A DNA stretch of 32,159 nt from Planctomycetaceae bacterium (GTDB taxonomy: Bacteria; Planctomycetota; Planctomycetia; Pirellulales; Pirellulaceae): the NCBI GenBank assembly GCA_024225195.1, contig JAAEMV010000002.1, positions 1 through 32,159 of the forward strand, read 5' to 3'. Below, piece after piece: positions 25,469 to 32,159 of the stretch. A program made the position numbers and the translations under genes. Below the pieces are notes generated by a model. That model did no database searches, had not been told where the DNA came from, and saw only the letters and a list, made by a program, of their open reading frames with translations. Numbering within the stretch: position 1 is the stretch's first letter; each line of letters starts with the position of its first letter.

Positions 25469-27274
25469 TTAAGTCTTCAAGCCCCGCTCGTTGACCATCC
25501 CAACGTTAGACAACTCTTCTTCTCGCAAACCAGCTCGATCCGCTGCTTCTTCCAAGAAGTAGTTAAGTTCCGCTTGGTCGTCCGCGTGCAACACATCGTA
25601 GGCATGTGCTGGACTTCTCGCGTGATAAAGCTGTTCGACCAAGTTCATATCTTTGACGATAGCGGTCGCAAACGCGGCAATCACCTCAAGATGGCGATTG
25701 CGTTCCAATTCGGGGGTTGCCAGCAATAACACCGCATGCACTAAACGTCCATCCGGCGCCCCAAGGTCCAATCCCTTGCTACTCAACCCCAGTACTCCCC
25801 GCATCTCAGCACCCTCGTCAAGGATTGCGTGCGGAATCATCAAACCTCGACCTACGCATGTCGTTTCTTCAGCATCTCTTTCCAAGACCTGTTTGATAAA
25901 ATCATCTTGCGGCAATTTGATCGTCGAAGTGCTGTACAACTGTCCGACGAGATTTCGAATGACGTCTTCTTTCGAATCACCATCGAGCCCGACAGAAATA
26001 CGTTGCTCTTGTAAGAAATCCAGCAATCTTGGCCGGTCATTATGATCTTCACCCGCCTTCAAAATCGACAATCGCGTAGCACTTGGACCTAGCAACTGAT
26101 TGATTGCCAGCGCCGCCAGTCCAACTGTATTTACAATTCCTTTGACTTCAGGATCGAAACTCGGATCACTGGAGACCAGCAGAATCAATCCAACCGCCAC
26201 ACCACCATGAGGCAGCAAGGCTATTCCAAGATAACTTCGCACATTCTTTGTTCCGCCGGACAGCGTCATCGACGTGTAAGCGCTCAGAACTTTAGCAATC
26301 AACCGGGCAACGAAATACAACAACACCAGAGCGAGTGCCTGGGGCACCAAACCAAAATCCAATCTCATTCCCGCAAACGTAAAGAACAAGGCGAACAGGA
26401 CTCCACCGATCGACTGCAAATAAGCTTCACACGAACGAACAAGATCATGGCGAAGATTGGTAACTGCAATTCCCGCAAACGTACAAGCCAGAATTCCACC
26501 CGAGGCCCCAAAACCGGATGCTAATCCCCAAGCAGCAAGCACGATGGCGACCATTGTGGGACCAAGGAAAGCCGGACTAACAACAGTCCGCGTCAGCAAG
26601 ATCGCGATTCCAGCACAGGACAAACCGATTAAGAAAGTTGCTCCAAATTGAAAAACAACCTCTTGTAGGGCAATCAACCAACCAACATCATCACCAAGGA
26701 AAGCAGCGACAAAAACAAACACCGCGACGGCTACCATGTCGATCAAGCCAATCACGGCCAGCAGCGTGCGGGTTAAGATACCACGTGCACGTGCCTCTTG
26801 AATCACAAGCACAGTGGTGCCGGGCGCACCCGCGATCGCGATTGCCGCCAATAGAATCGCCGGGTTCCTTGTCATCAACTCACCGCCCGGTAACAACGGG
26901 CCGATGAAAAAAAGAATTGTTCCAACCACCACCGGCGTGATCAGCGACTCGCCCAGCAACAGAGCACCGACTCGTTTCTCAGCATTTCTAAGACTCGAAA
27001 AGTAAAGCGTCGCTCCCACCGTAAAGGCGATAAACCCAAGAACAAAATGCATGTAGGGAAGAAAGTTGTCTAACTCATTTACCCCAGCATTAGTCTCCAT
27101 TCCGGGCAATTGGAATTGGCGGAGCAAAATTCCGGTTGCGATCCATCCAGTCACCTTGGGCAATCGAATGAGAGCAAATAACTCTCCGCCAATGATCCCT
27201 GCTATCAGGACTGTCGCAAAATTTAGCAGTGGATCATCCAAGGGGTAATCAACAGTTTGGCTGAAAAATGGCAT
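25469..27274 (-). CDS. Cation:proton antiporter (CPA2/Kef-type) fused to a PTS EIIA-like domain
   Basis: The 601-residue protein has an N-terminal transporter of about 12 hydrophobic segments (about 18-400) of the Na+/H+ exchanger (CPA2/Kef) type, with segments such as GGELFALIRLPKVTGWIATG and GIALLPHGGVAVG. The usual Kef C-terminal nucleotide-binding domain is absent. Instead residues about 418-565 match a PTS EIIA type-2 (fructose/nitrogen) domain: DDFIKQVLERDAEETTCVGRG followed by IPHA, with His482 in the place of the phosphorylated His. The fusion suggests that ion movement is tuned by PTS phosphorylation or by an EIIA-like sensing role; this is inference. No ribosome site is obvious before ATG 27274. 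Confidence 0.88.
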   Translation of the reverse strand: MPFFSQTVDYPLDDPLLNFATVLIAGIIGGELFALIRLPKVTGWIATGILLRQFQLPGMETNAGVNELDNFLPYMHFVLGFIAFTVGATLYFSSLRNAEKRVGALLLGESLITPVVVGTILFFIGPLLPGGELMTRNPAILLAAIAIAGAPGTTVLVIQEARARGILTRTLLAVIGLIDMVAVAVFVFVAAFLGDDVGWLIALQEVVFQFGATFLIGLSCAGIAILLTRTVVSPAFLGPTMVAIVLAAWGLASGFGASGGILACTFAGIAVTNLRHDLVRSCEAYLQSIGGVLFALFFTFAGMRLDFGLVPQALALVLLYFVARLIAKVLSAYTSMTLSGGTKNVRSYLGIALLPHGGVAVGLILLVSSDPSFDPEVKGIVNTVGLAALAINQLLGPSATRLSILKAGEDHNDRPRLLDFLQEQRISVGLDGDSKEDVIRNLVGQLYSTSTIKLPQDDFIKQVLERDAEETTCVGRGLMIPHAILDEGAEMRGVLGLSSKGLDLGAPDGRLVHAVLLLATPELERNRHLEVIAAFATAIVKDMNLVEQLYHARSPAHAYDVLHADDQAELNYFLEEAADRAGLREEELSNVGMVNERGLKT

Positions 27275-27466
27275 CTAGATTCGATTGAAAATTGGAAGTG
27301 GGGCTCGATAAATAAATGTCCTAGTAGCCGATTATAACCGACGATTCATCCCTAATTCAACAACGGTAATTACTTCGGCTTAAATCTCTTGACGAACACC
27401 TGTTGACCCGCATCCGAAGGCACTGGGAACAAATTAAGACGATTTCTAGTTCGGCCCGATTAAAAC

Positions 27467-28039
27467 TCACCCCTTCAGCTTAATTCTTGCCATCGGCGTA
27501 TAACTTGGGCGACCACGCTCTGCATAACTCGCAAATACGATCACTTCGTCAACGTGACAGAACCCACCGTCGTGGCTCCTCAGTTTGTGAACCAATCTTA
27601 ACAATTCCTCATTCCAGCGCCCTCCTCGGGACAATCGCCCCAAGGTCATATGCGGGACATATTCATTTCGATCCTTGTTAACGCCCCAATGATGCAGCAC
27701 TCCTTCCAGTACCGAATAGAGTTCGCACAACTGTTCTCGACCTTGGTCGACGCCAATCCAGAGAGTCCGAGGCTCTTGTGCGCTGGAAAAACCATCCACT
27801 CCTTGAATTGACATCTCAAACGATTCGAGTGGTTCCACGGCATCCTTGATCAGCTTGCACAGCTCAGGCACCTCGACGTCGATAACTTCGCCAACGTAGT
27901 TCAATCCAACAAGTTGATTTTCTTGCTCTACCCAGCGGTACTGATCGCACAGAGCTTCCAATCGTCGCACGACTTTACCAACGTTATTATTGACTCGCTC
28001 CGAGACTTTCACAGCGATGAATGTTTTAATCTTTCCCAT
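27467..28039 (-). CDS. 2H phosphoesterase, ThpR/LigT-type (RNA 2',3'-cyclic phosphodiesterase), one HxT motif lost
   Basis: This 190-residue protein matches the ThpR/LigT family of two-His phosphoesterases, which open 2',3'-cyclic phosphates in RNA. The start KTFIAVKVSE, the PFAM-like GVDGF segment and the second motif PHMTLGR (His130, Thr132) are all present. The first HxT motif should lie at about 43-45, within the family pattern N-L-H-x-T-L-x-F-L-G-E-V. Here the aligned residues read NQLVGLNYVGEV, so His is replaced by Leu43 and Thr by Gly45. The rest of the segment is well conserved, so this is not a frameshift. Normal cyclic phosphodiesterase chemistry needs both His, so activity is doubtful. 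Confidence 0.8.
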   Translation of the reverse strand: MGKIKTFIAVKVSERVNNNVGKVVRRLEALCDQYRWVEQENQLVGLNYVGEVIDVEVPELCKLIKDAVEPLESFEMSIQGVDGFSSAQEPRTLWIGVDQGREQLCELYSVLEGVLHHWGVNKDRNEYVPHMTLGRLSRGGRWNEELLRLVHKLRSHDGGFCHVDEVIVFASYAERGRPSYTPMARIKLKG

Positions 28040-28168
28040 AACAATAGTTTAATCGAACGCACCCGCTTTCGGCGAGGGGCTCAAAGTACCCTCTAAGCTG
28101 GTTGCAGATATTGCAAAAAACCCAATAATGAGGCCTTATTCTTTGTGAAGCTTTGACGGGACAAAAAA

Positions 28169-29167
28169 GTGACTGATAAAAACTACGACGTGTTTGGTGT
28201 TGGAAATGCAATTGTCGACACCCTCGCCCAGGTAGAAGACGAATTGATTTCAAATTTGAATCTCGGTAAAGGTGGAATGTCACTCATGGATACTGAGAAT
28301 CAAGCTCAGGTTCTCAGTCAGTTGGAAAGTAAAAATCTCCGTCTCGCCTCGGGTGGTTCAGCAGCCAACACGATGGTTGCCATCGCTCAAAGCGGAGGAA
28401 GTGGTGTTTACTGCGGCAAAGTTGCACACGATACAAACGGTGAATTCTATAAACAAGATATGGAACAGAGCGGCATCGTATTCCCCGTACCGCTCGCCCC
28501 CGAGACTGCTTTACCGACCGGTACCTGCGTCGTTTTAACGACACCAGATGCTGAGAGAACAATGTGTACGCACCTGGGCATTTCGACAACGCTTACCAAA
28601 TCCGAAATCGACGTCGACCTACTTTCCCAATCTAAGTGCAGTTACATCGAGGGCTATCTTTGGGATGCTGAAGAGCCAAGAGCAGCGTGTATCGAGGCAT
28701 TTGAGCAATCCAAACGACTCGGCGTCACAACCGCATTCACGTTTTCTGATGCGTTCTTAATTGATCGATTCGCCGATGACTTTCACCGCGTCGTCAAAGA
28801 CTATTGTGATATTATCTTTTGCAATGCTGACGAAGCGAAGCAATTTTTCCAAACCGAAAACATCGACGAATGCACCACAAAAATGGCTGCCATTTGCGAT
28901 CTGGCATTTATCACAGATGGCGGTGACGGTGCCTACGTCGTCGAAAAAGGGAACGTCTCCAAAGTCAATGGTTTCCCAGTGAATGCAATCGACACCAACG
29001 GAGCGGGTGACGCTTTTGCAGGGGGAGCCCTCTACGGCATTACTTCGGGCATGACCGCCAACAACGCAGCAAAATGGGGCAATTACTTCGCCTCTCGCGT
29101 CGTTGAAAACATCGGCCCACGAATCGATGGCTCGTTAAAGGAACACGTCGATTCGGTGATTGGCTAA
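28169..29167 (+). CDS. PfkB-family carbohydrate/nucleoside kinase
   Basis: This 332-residue ribokinase-fold (PfkB) kinase transfers phosphate from ATP to a sugar or nucleoside. It shows the N-terminal SGGSAANT motif (61-68) and the C-terminal DTNGAGDAFAGG motif (275-286), with Asp281 as catalytic base. The start GNAIVDTLAQVEDELI and the motif pattern look most like adenosine-kinase-type members, but substrate cannot be fixed from sequence alone. GTG 28169 is used as the start; an ACGGGA sequence lies about eight bases upstream. It is divergent from the ThpR gene with 129 nt between them. Confidence 0.9.
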   Translation: MTDKNYDVFGVGNAIVDTLAQVEDELISNLNLGKGGMSLMDTENQAQVLSQLESKNLRLASGGSAANTMVAIAQSGGSGVYCGKVAHDTNGEFYKQDMEQSGIVFPVPLAPETALPTGTCVVLTTPDAERTMCTHLGISTTLTKSEIDVDLLSQSKCSYIEGYLWDAEEPRAACIEAFEQSKRLGVTTAFTFSDAFLIDRFADDFHRVVKDYCDIIFCNADEAKQFFQTENIDECTTKMAAICDLAFITDGGDGAYVVEKGNVSKVNGFPVNAIDTNGAGDAFAGGALYGITSGMTANNAAKWGNYFASRVVENIGPRIDGSLKEHVDSVIG

Positions 29168-29564
29168 TTCGATAAGAATCCAATCTCAAAAAACGTTCAT
29201 CTTTTTTTCACGGCTCGAACACAGATTGTCAATCCTAACTCAATGGGTCGCCGACTAGTTCAAAAACTAACTTGGCGACACCCTGTGTTATCCTTTGAAC
29301 GGAAATCACTACCCCAAGACTGCGCACCTCCCCCAGCGCTAAACGAAACCCCTCCTCGACGCGACTGACCGTTCTCATTTTTGTCGCAAATTCGTTTGCC
29401 AGCAGCCAATCAAACATTACATAAGAATTACATTTGGCAAACAAGCCAAACGCAATTCCTGCGTCGCTTTTTCCTATACTTTTAGCAATCGATCGCGCGG
29501 CCTCACCAGGCCACCGTTTTCGGATTCTCCGGTCGGACAAGCCCCCACAGATAGGAATCTTTTC
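29168..29564. other. 397-bp gap before the desaturase gene
   Basis: No convincing gene is present. A minus-strand frame at 29235-29540 has no recognisable domain or ribosome site. An 8-bp inverted repeat GTTTGCCA/TGGCAAAC (29394-29401, 29435-29442), with another GCCAAA at 29445-29450, and a small GGCCT/AGGCC hairpin at about 29500-29513 are the only structures seen. They could belong to the desaturase promoter. Confidence 0.5.
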
Positions 29565-30650
29565 ATGGCATCGGTAACGGAAACCACTCGGACGGAAACC
29601 ACTCGGACGGAAACCACTCGGACGGAACCAGTCATTCGCGTTAAGCCAACGGTCACAAACTGCACAACGACAGATACACTTCCAAGCGGATCAAGTTCGG
29701 ATTCCCAACATTCAATCATTGAGCATGCCGATGAAGATTCGGTAGCGCGACGTCTCGTCATTTTAGGGACCGTTCTTTTCCCCTTGGCTGGTCTAATAAC
29801 GGCGATCTTTATTGCATCCCAATACGGAATGGTCCGTTGGCTCGACATCGTTATGCTTGTCGGAGGCTGGTATCTCACGGGCATGGGAATCACCATTGGT
29901 TACCATCGCATGTTAACGCATCGATCTTTCGAAACAGTAACGCCAATCAGAGCATTCTGGACCGCCATGGGCGCGTTTGCCGTCGAGGGTTCACCCATTG
30001 ACTGGTGTATGGTCCACCGCAAACACCATCAGTTCTCGGATCATGAAGGCGACCCTCACTCACCTCATCTTCATGACGGTGGAATGCTCAATCAACTAAA
30101 AGGATTTTGGCATTCCCATACAGGCTGGCTCTTCAATTCGAACTGGTCCAAAGAGGAACGTGTAAAGTACGTCCCCGACCTTCTAGAAGACAAGATGTTA
30201 ATGGCGATTGATAATCATTACGTCAGTTGGGTTACCGCTAGCCTATTAATTCCAGCGGCGATTGGCGGAGCAGCTACGCTCTTGACTCCGGGAGTCTCCT
30301 TGTCCAGCATCGCCGCCGGAGCCGGACTTGGGTTACTCTGGGGTGGTTTGGCTCGCGTGTGCGTCTCTCACCACATCACCTGGTCAATCAATTCAATTTG
30401 TCACATCTTTGGTTCTCAAGATTACAAATCGTCGGACGACTCTCGAAACAATATTTTCTTTGGGTTTTTAAGCCATGGTGAGGGCTGGCATAACAACCAC
30501 CACGCCTTTCCAACCTCGGCAAGACACGGGCTTAAATGGTGGCAATTTGATCTTAGCTGGGTCGTGATTCGAACGCTGGAAAAAATGGGGCTCGCCTGGA
30601 ATGTAAAACTTCCCTCCCAAAAGCAACTTAACAGCCGTGCGCTTGATTAA
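29565..30650 (+). CDS. Fatty-acid desaturase (acyl-CoA/acyl-lipid delta-9 type)
   Basis: This 361-residue membrane di-iron desaturase introduces a double bond in acyl chains to keep membranes fluid. Three His boxes are visible: HRMLTH (114-119), HRKHH (151-155) and HNNHH (309-313), plus HH at 269-270. The GEGWHNNHHAFP motif is typical of delta-9 acyl-CoA/lipid desaturases. About four hydrophobic segments flank them. The first 60 residues are hydrophilic, with a threefold ETTRT repeat and Ser/Thr-rich sequence unlike the family core. ATG 29565 has GGAAT seven to eleven bases upstream. It stands alone on its strand. Electron donor genes are not nearby. Confidence 0.92.
   Translation: MASVTETTRTETTRTETTRTEPVIRVKPTVTNCTTTDTLPSGSSSDSQHSIIEHADEDSVARRLVILGTVLFPLAGLITAIFIASQYGMVRWLDIVMLVGGWYLTGMGITIGYHRMLTHRSFETVTPIRAFWTAMGAFAVEGSPIDWCMVHRKHHQFSDHEGDPHSPHLHDGGMLNQLKGFWHSHTGWLFNSNWSKEERVKYVPDLLEDKMLMAIDNHYVSWVTASLLIPAAIGGAATLLTPGVSLSSIAAGAGLGLLWGGLARVCVSHHITWSINSICHIFGSQDYKSSDDSRNNIFFGFLSHGEGWHNNHHAFPTSARHGLKWWQFDLSWVVIRTLEKMGLAWNVKLPSQKQLNSRALD
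29580..29624 (+). repeat. Three tandem 15-bp repeats at the desaturase 5' end
   Basis: GAAACCACTCGGACG is repeated exactly three times, followed by a partial copy GAACCA. Each unit encodes ETTRT, so copy changes would keep the frame and only alter the N-terminal tail. Confidence 0.95.
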
Positions 30651-30943
30651 AACATTCAGCCTCATTTTATAAATTGCTTGATGAGACTCTCCATCCAACC
30701 GCGTTAGCAAACCACTTAGTGGGCAAGGTGGCGGAGAAACTTGAACTTCATAAGCCGAAGCTGTGTGAAAGTTTAACGAACCTGCGGAAAACACTGGACA
30801 GATTCTAACAATCGTGGTTTTCCAAGCTGATTTGATCAACCTTTTGTCGTTCCATCACGAACAATTCGGGGTTCCGCCCGCGTTCGCACGTGTGGCGGAG
30901 AGCAAATCGTTTCGAATTAGATTTCACGCATGAGGGCAGGGGA

Positions 30944-31237
30944 ATGAGCAGATCGTTAACACGCTTGACGCTATTGGGCGGATTGTTGCTTCTGATGTCT
31001 CAAGGGGGCTGCAATCTTCCGGGCAAGAAAACCCAGTCATCCCTCTCCCAAATGCCGGGCGGTTCGACCTACTCGGCTAACTACCGCCCCTCTGGCCAAA
31101 GCATGTACGGGAGCCAAGCTTTCTCGGAGGTCGGAGATAAAAATAACAACCAGCTTTCAGCCGGACTCTTTACACTGCCGCCCGGGTTCACAGGTACCGC
31201 GCTGACTTCCAATCAACCAGCGGCCCAAACCTGCTGA
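30944..31237 (+). CDS. Small exported, possibly lipid-anchored protein
   Basis: This is a 97-residue protein of unknown function. The ATG at 30944 has AGGGCAGGGGA directly upstream, so it is preferred over an in-frame ATG at 30890. From there MSRSLTRLTLLGGLLLL is a typical signal peptide, and MSQGGC offers a Cys for possible lipidation, though Gln at -3 is not the classic lipobox. The remainder is polar, with Ser, Gly, Gln and Tyr, and looks disordered. No domain is recognised. It follows the desaturase gene by nearly 300 nt and faces the convergent response regulator gene. Confidence 0.65.
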   Translation: MSRSLTRLTLLGGLLLLMSQGGCNLPGKKTQSSLSQMPGGSTYSANYRPSGQSMYGSQAFSEVGDKNNNQLSAGLFTLPPGFTGTALTSNQPAAQTC

Positions 31238-31385
31238 GGAACGTAAAGCTTTTTAGCACCGTGCGTGCTGAACTCAGGCAAGCCTACATTGCCCCTCCGA
31301 ATTAAATCTACCCCAAGCAACCCACTGCGGCTTGTTAACCTCTCCGCTAATCACGAGGACTTAACAACCTCGTCCTCCTCTACCG

Positions 31386-32159
31386 CTATTTTTGTACCGG
31401 ATTTTTTAAAAACCGATAACCGGCGTCTCTAATCGTCAAAAAGTGCACGGGCACCGAGGGGTTGAGTTCGAAAGTTTTGCGCAACTGACGCAGCACCTGA
31501 TCTGGAGCCCGGGTATTCATGTTTCCGTGCATCCCCCAAACCTCCTCTAGAAGCTTTGCCCGCGGAACAACAAGCCCCTCGTTCATTACAAAAAACTTCA
31601 ACACTTTAATCTGCAACTGGGTAAGCCTCGCCGCTTTTCCGCCGACCGATACCTCATAGGTTTGGAAATTGACAACGGCATCGCCGAACTCATACTCAAC
31701 CACATGGCTGGCAGATGGGGAACCGTCCTGTTTTCCAATCACTGCATTTTGAGACAGTAAATTTTTTATTCGAGCCAACAATTCCTCAAGCTCAAATGGT
31801 TTAACAAGATACTGACTTGCCCCTACCTCAAACCCGCGGGTTCGATCCTCGGAAAGCGTCCTCGCGCTTAGCATTAGAATCGGCATCCGCTCACCAGACT
31901 GACGCACTTGCTCACAAACTTCATACCCACTCATGCCTGGCAACATTAGATCAAGTACGATCAAATCAACAGGCAAATTGGCATTCTCGATTGTTTTCAA
32001 CGCAGCCAACCCGTCCCCAACCGTCGTCACGAGGAACCCTTCGGCTTCGAGGTTGAACTTGATACCTACGGCCAAATGCTCTTCGTCTTCGACAACCAAA
32101 ATGTGTTTTTTATTTTCCAAGTTTCTCACTTTAGGTTTTGTTATTCTTGAAACCTCAAC
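31386..32159 (-). CDS. OmpR/PhoB-family response regulator
   Basis: This two-component response regulator has a receiver domain (about 8-125) and a C-terminal winged-helix DNA-binding domain (about 150-245). Key receiver residues, numbered from the GTG at 32129, are Glu14-Asp15 (VVEDEE), Asp60 as the phosphoacceptor (VLDLMLPG), Ser88 and Lys110 (LVKPF). The output domain ends with HFLTIRDAGYRFL, typical of OmpR-type regulators. The frame is open to the right edge, so the start may lie outside; GTG 32129 gives 247 residues, which is a normal length. The sensor kinase, if linked, would lie beyond the window. Confidence 0.93.
   Translation of the reverse strand, partial: VEVSRITKPKVRNLENKKHILVVEDEEHLAVGIKFNLEAEGFLVTTVGDGLAALKTIENANLPVDLIVLDLMLPGMSGYEVCEQVRQSGERMPILMLSARTLSEDRTRGFEVGASQYLVKPFELEELLARIKNLLSQNAVIGKQDGSPSASHVVEYEFGDAVVNFQTYEVSVGGKAARLTQLQIKVLKFFVMNEGLVVPRAKLLEEVWGMHGNMNTRAPDQVLRQLRKTFELNPSVPVHFLTIRDAGYRFLKNPVQK

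Noticed and set aside
29235-29540. Minus-strand open frame of 101 codons before the desaturase
   Set aside because: No domain, no ribosome site; it occupies the likely promoter region. A real small gene cannot be wholly excluded.
30890-30943. Upstream in-frame ATG for the small lipoprotein-like gene
   Set aside because: It would put 18 polar residues before the signal peptide, and the ATG at 30944 has a much better ribosome site.
31340-31375. Overlapping ACGAGG/CCTCGT and GAGGAC/GTCCTC repeats between the last two genes
   Set aside because: The alternative pairings are short and lack a T-run on either strand, so a terminator call is not supported.
1-32159. CRISPR arrays, tRNA/rRNA genes, transposases, integrases or phage genes
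   Set aside because: I looked for spaced repeats, tRNA-like cloverleafs and hallmark proteins and saw none. A tRNAscan or Rfam run would be decisive.

Overview
The window looks like ordinary chromosome from a planctomycete of the Pirellulales type. This is inferred from protein character, not proven. The signs are many GTG starts, secreted proteins of unrecognised family, an ECF sigma/anti-sigma pair, and a MORN-like and a TPR envelope protein scattered among single housekeeping genes. Base composition is near 50% G+C. I see 23 protein-coding genes. I found no tRNA, rRNA, CRISPR array, insertion sequence, integrase or phage gene.

Layout. 1-2674: the 3' part of a permuted NlpC/P60-like (YiiX-type) hydrolase gene, then a secreted MORN/YwqK-repeat protein. 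2790-3677 (minus): a queuosine-precursor transporter. 4203-9838 (plus): gcvT, gcvH, gcvP and a LipM/LplA-type lipoyl-transfer enzyme, which together form the glycine cleavage system and its cofactor attachment. 10082-13211 (plus): an FHA-domain protein with a clear terminator, an ECF sigma factor overlapping its zinc-finger anti-sigma gene, and a TPR lipoprotein. 13773-16570 (plus): serC-serA (serine synthesis) ending in a strong terminator. 16762-18141 (plus): an M48 membrane protease.

18293-27274 and 27467-28039 are on the minus strand: a secreted protein of unknown function, alaS, a PDZ-alpha/beta-hydrolase fusion, recA with a long basic N-terminal extension, a cation/proton antiporter fused to a PTS EIIA-like domain, and a 2H phosphoesterase (ThpR/LigT) whose first HxT motif is gone. 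28169-31237 (plus): a PfkB sugar/nucleoside kinase, a fatty-acid desaturase and a small lipoprotein-like protein. 31386 to the right edge (minus): an OmpR-family response regulator.

How it fits together. GcvT/H/P and the lipoyl enzyme break down glycine to CO2, ammonia and methylene-tetrahydrofolate. SerC/SerA make serine, the precursor of glycine, so the left half is enriched in one-carbon and serine/glycine metabolism. The sigma/anti-sigma pair is a self-contained envelope-signalling unit. The most interesting leads are the structured leader before gcvT, repeated 7-mers upstream of the sigma gene, the RecA extension, the antiporter-EIIA fusion and the degenerate ThpR. I did not find a convincing wholly new multi-gene system.
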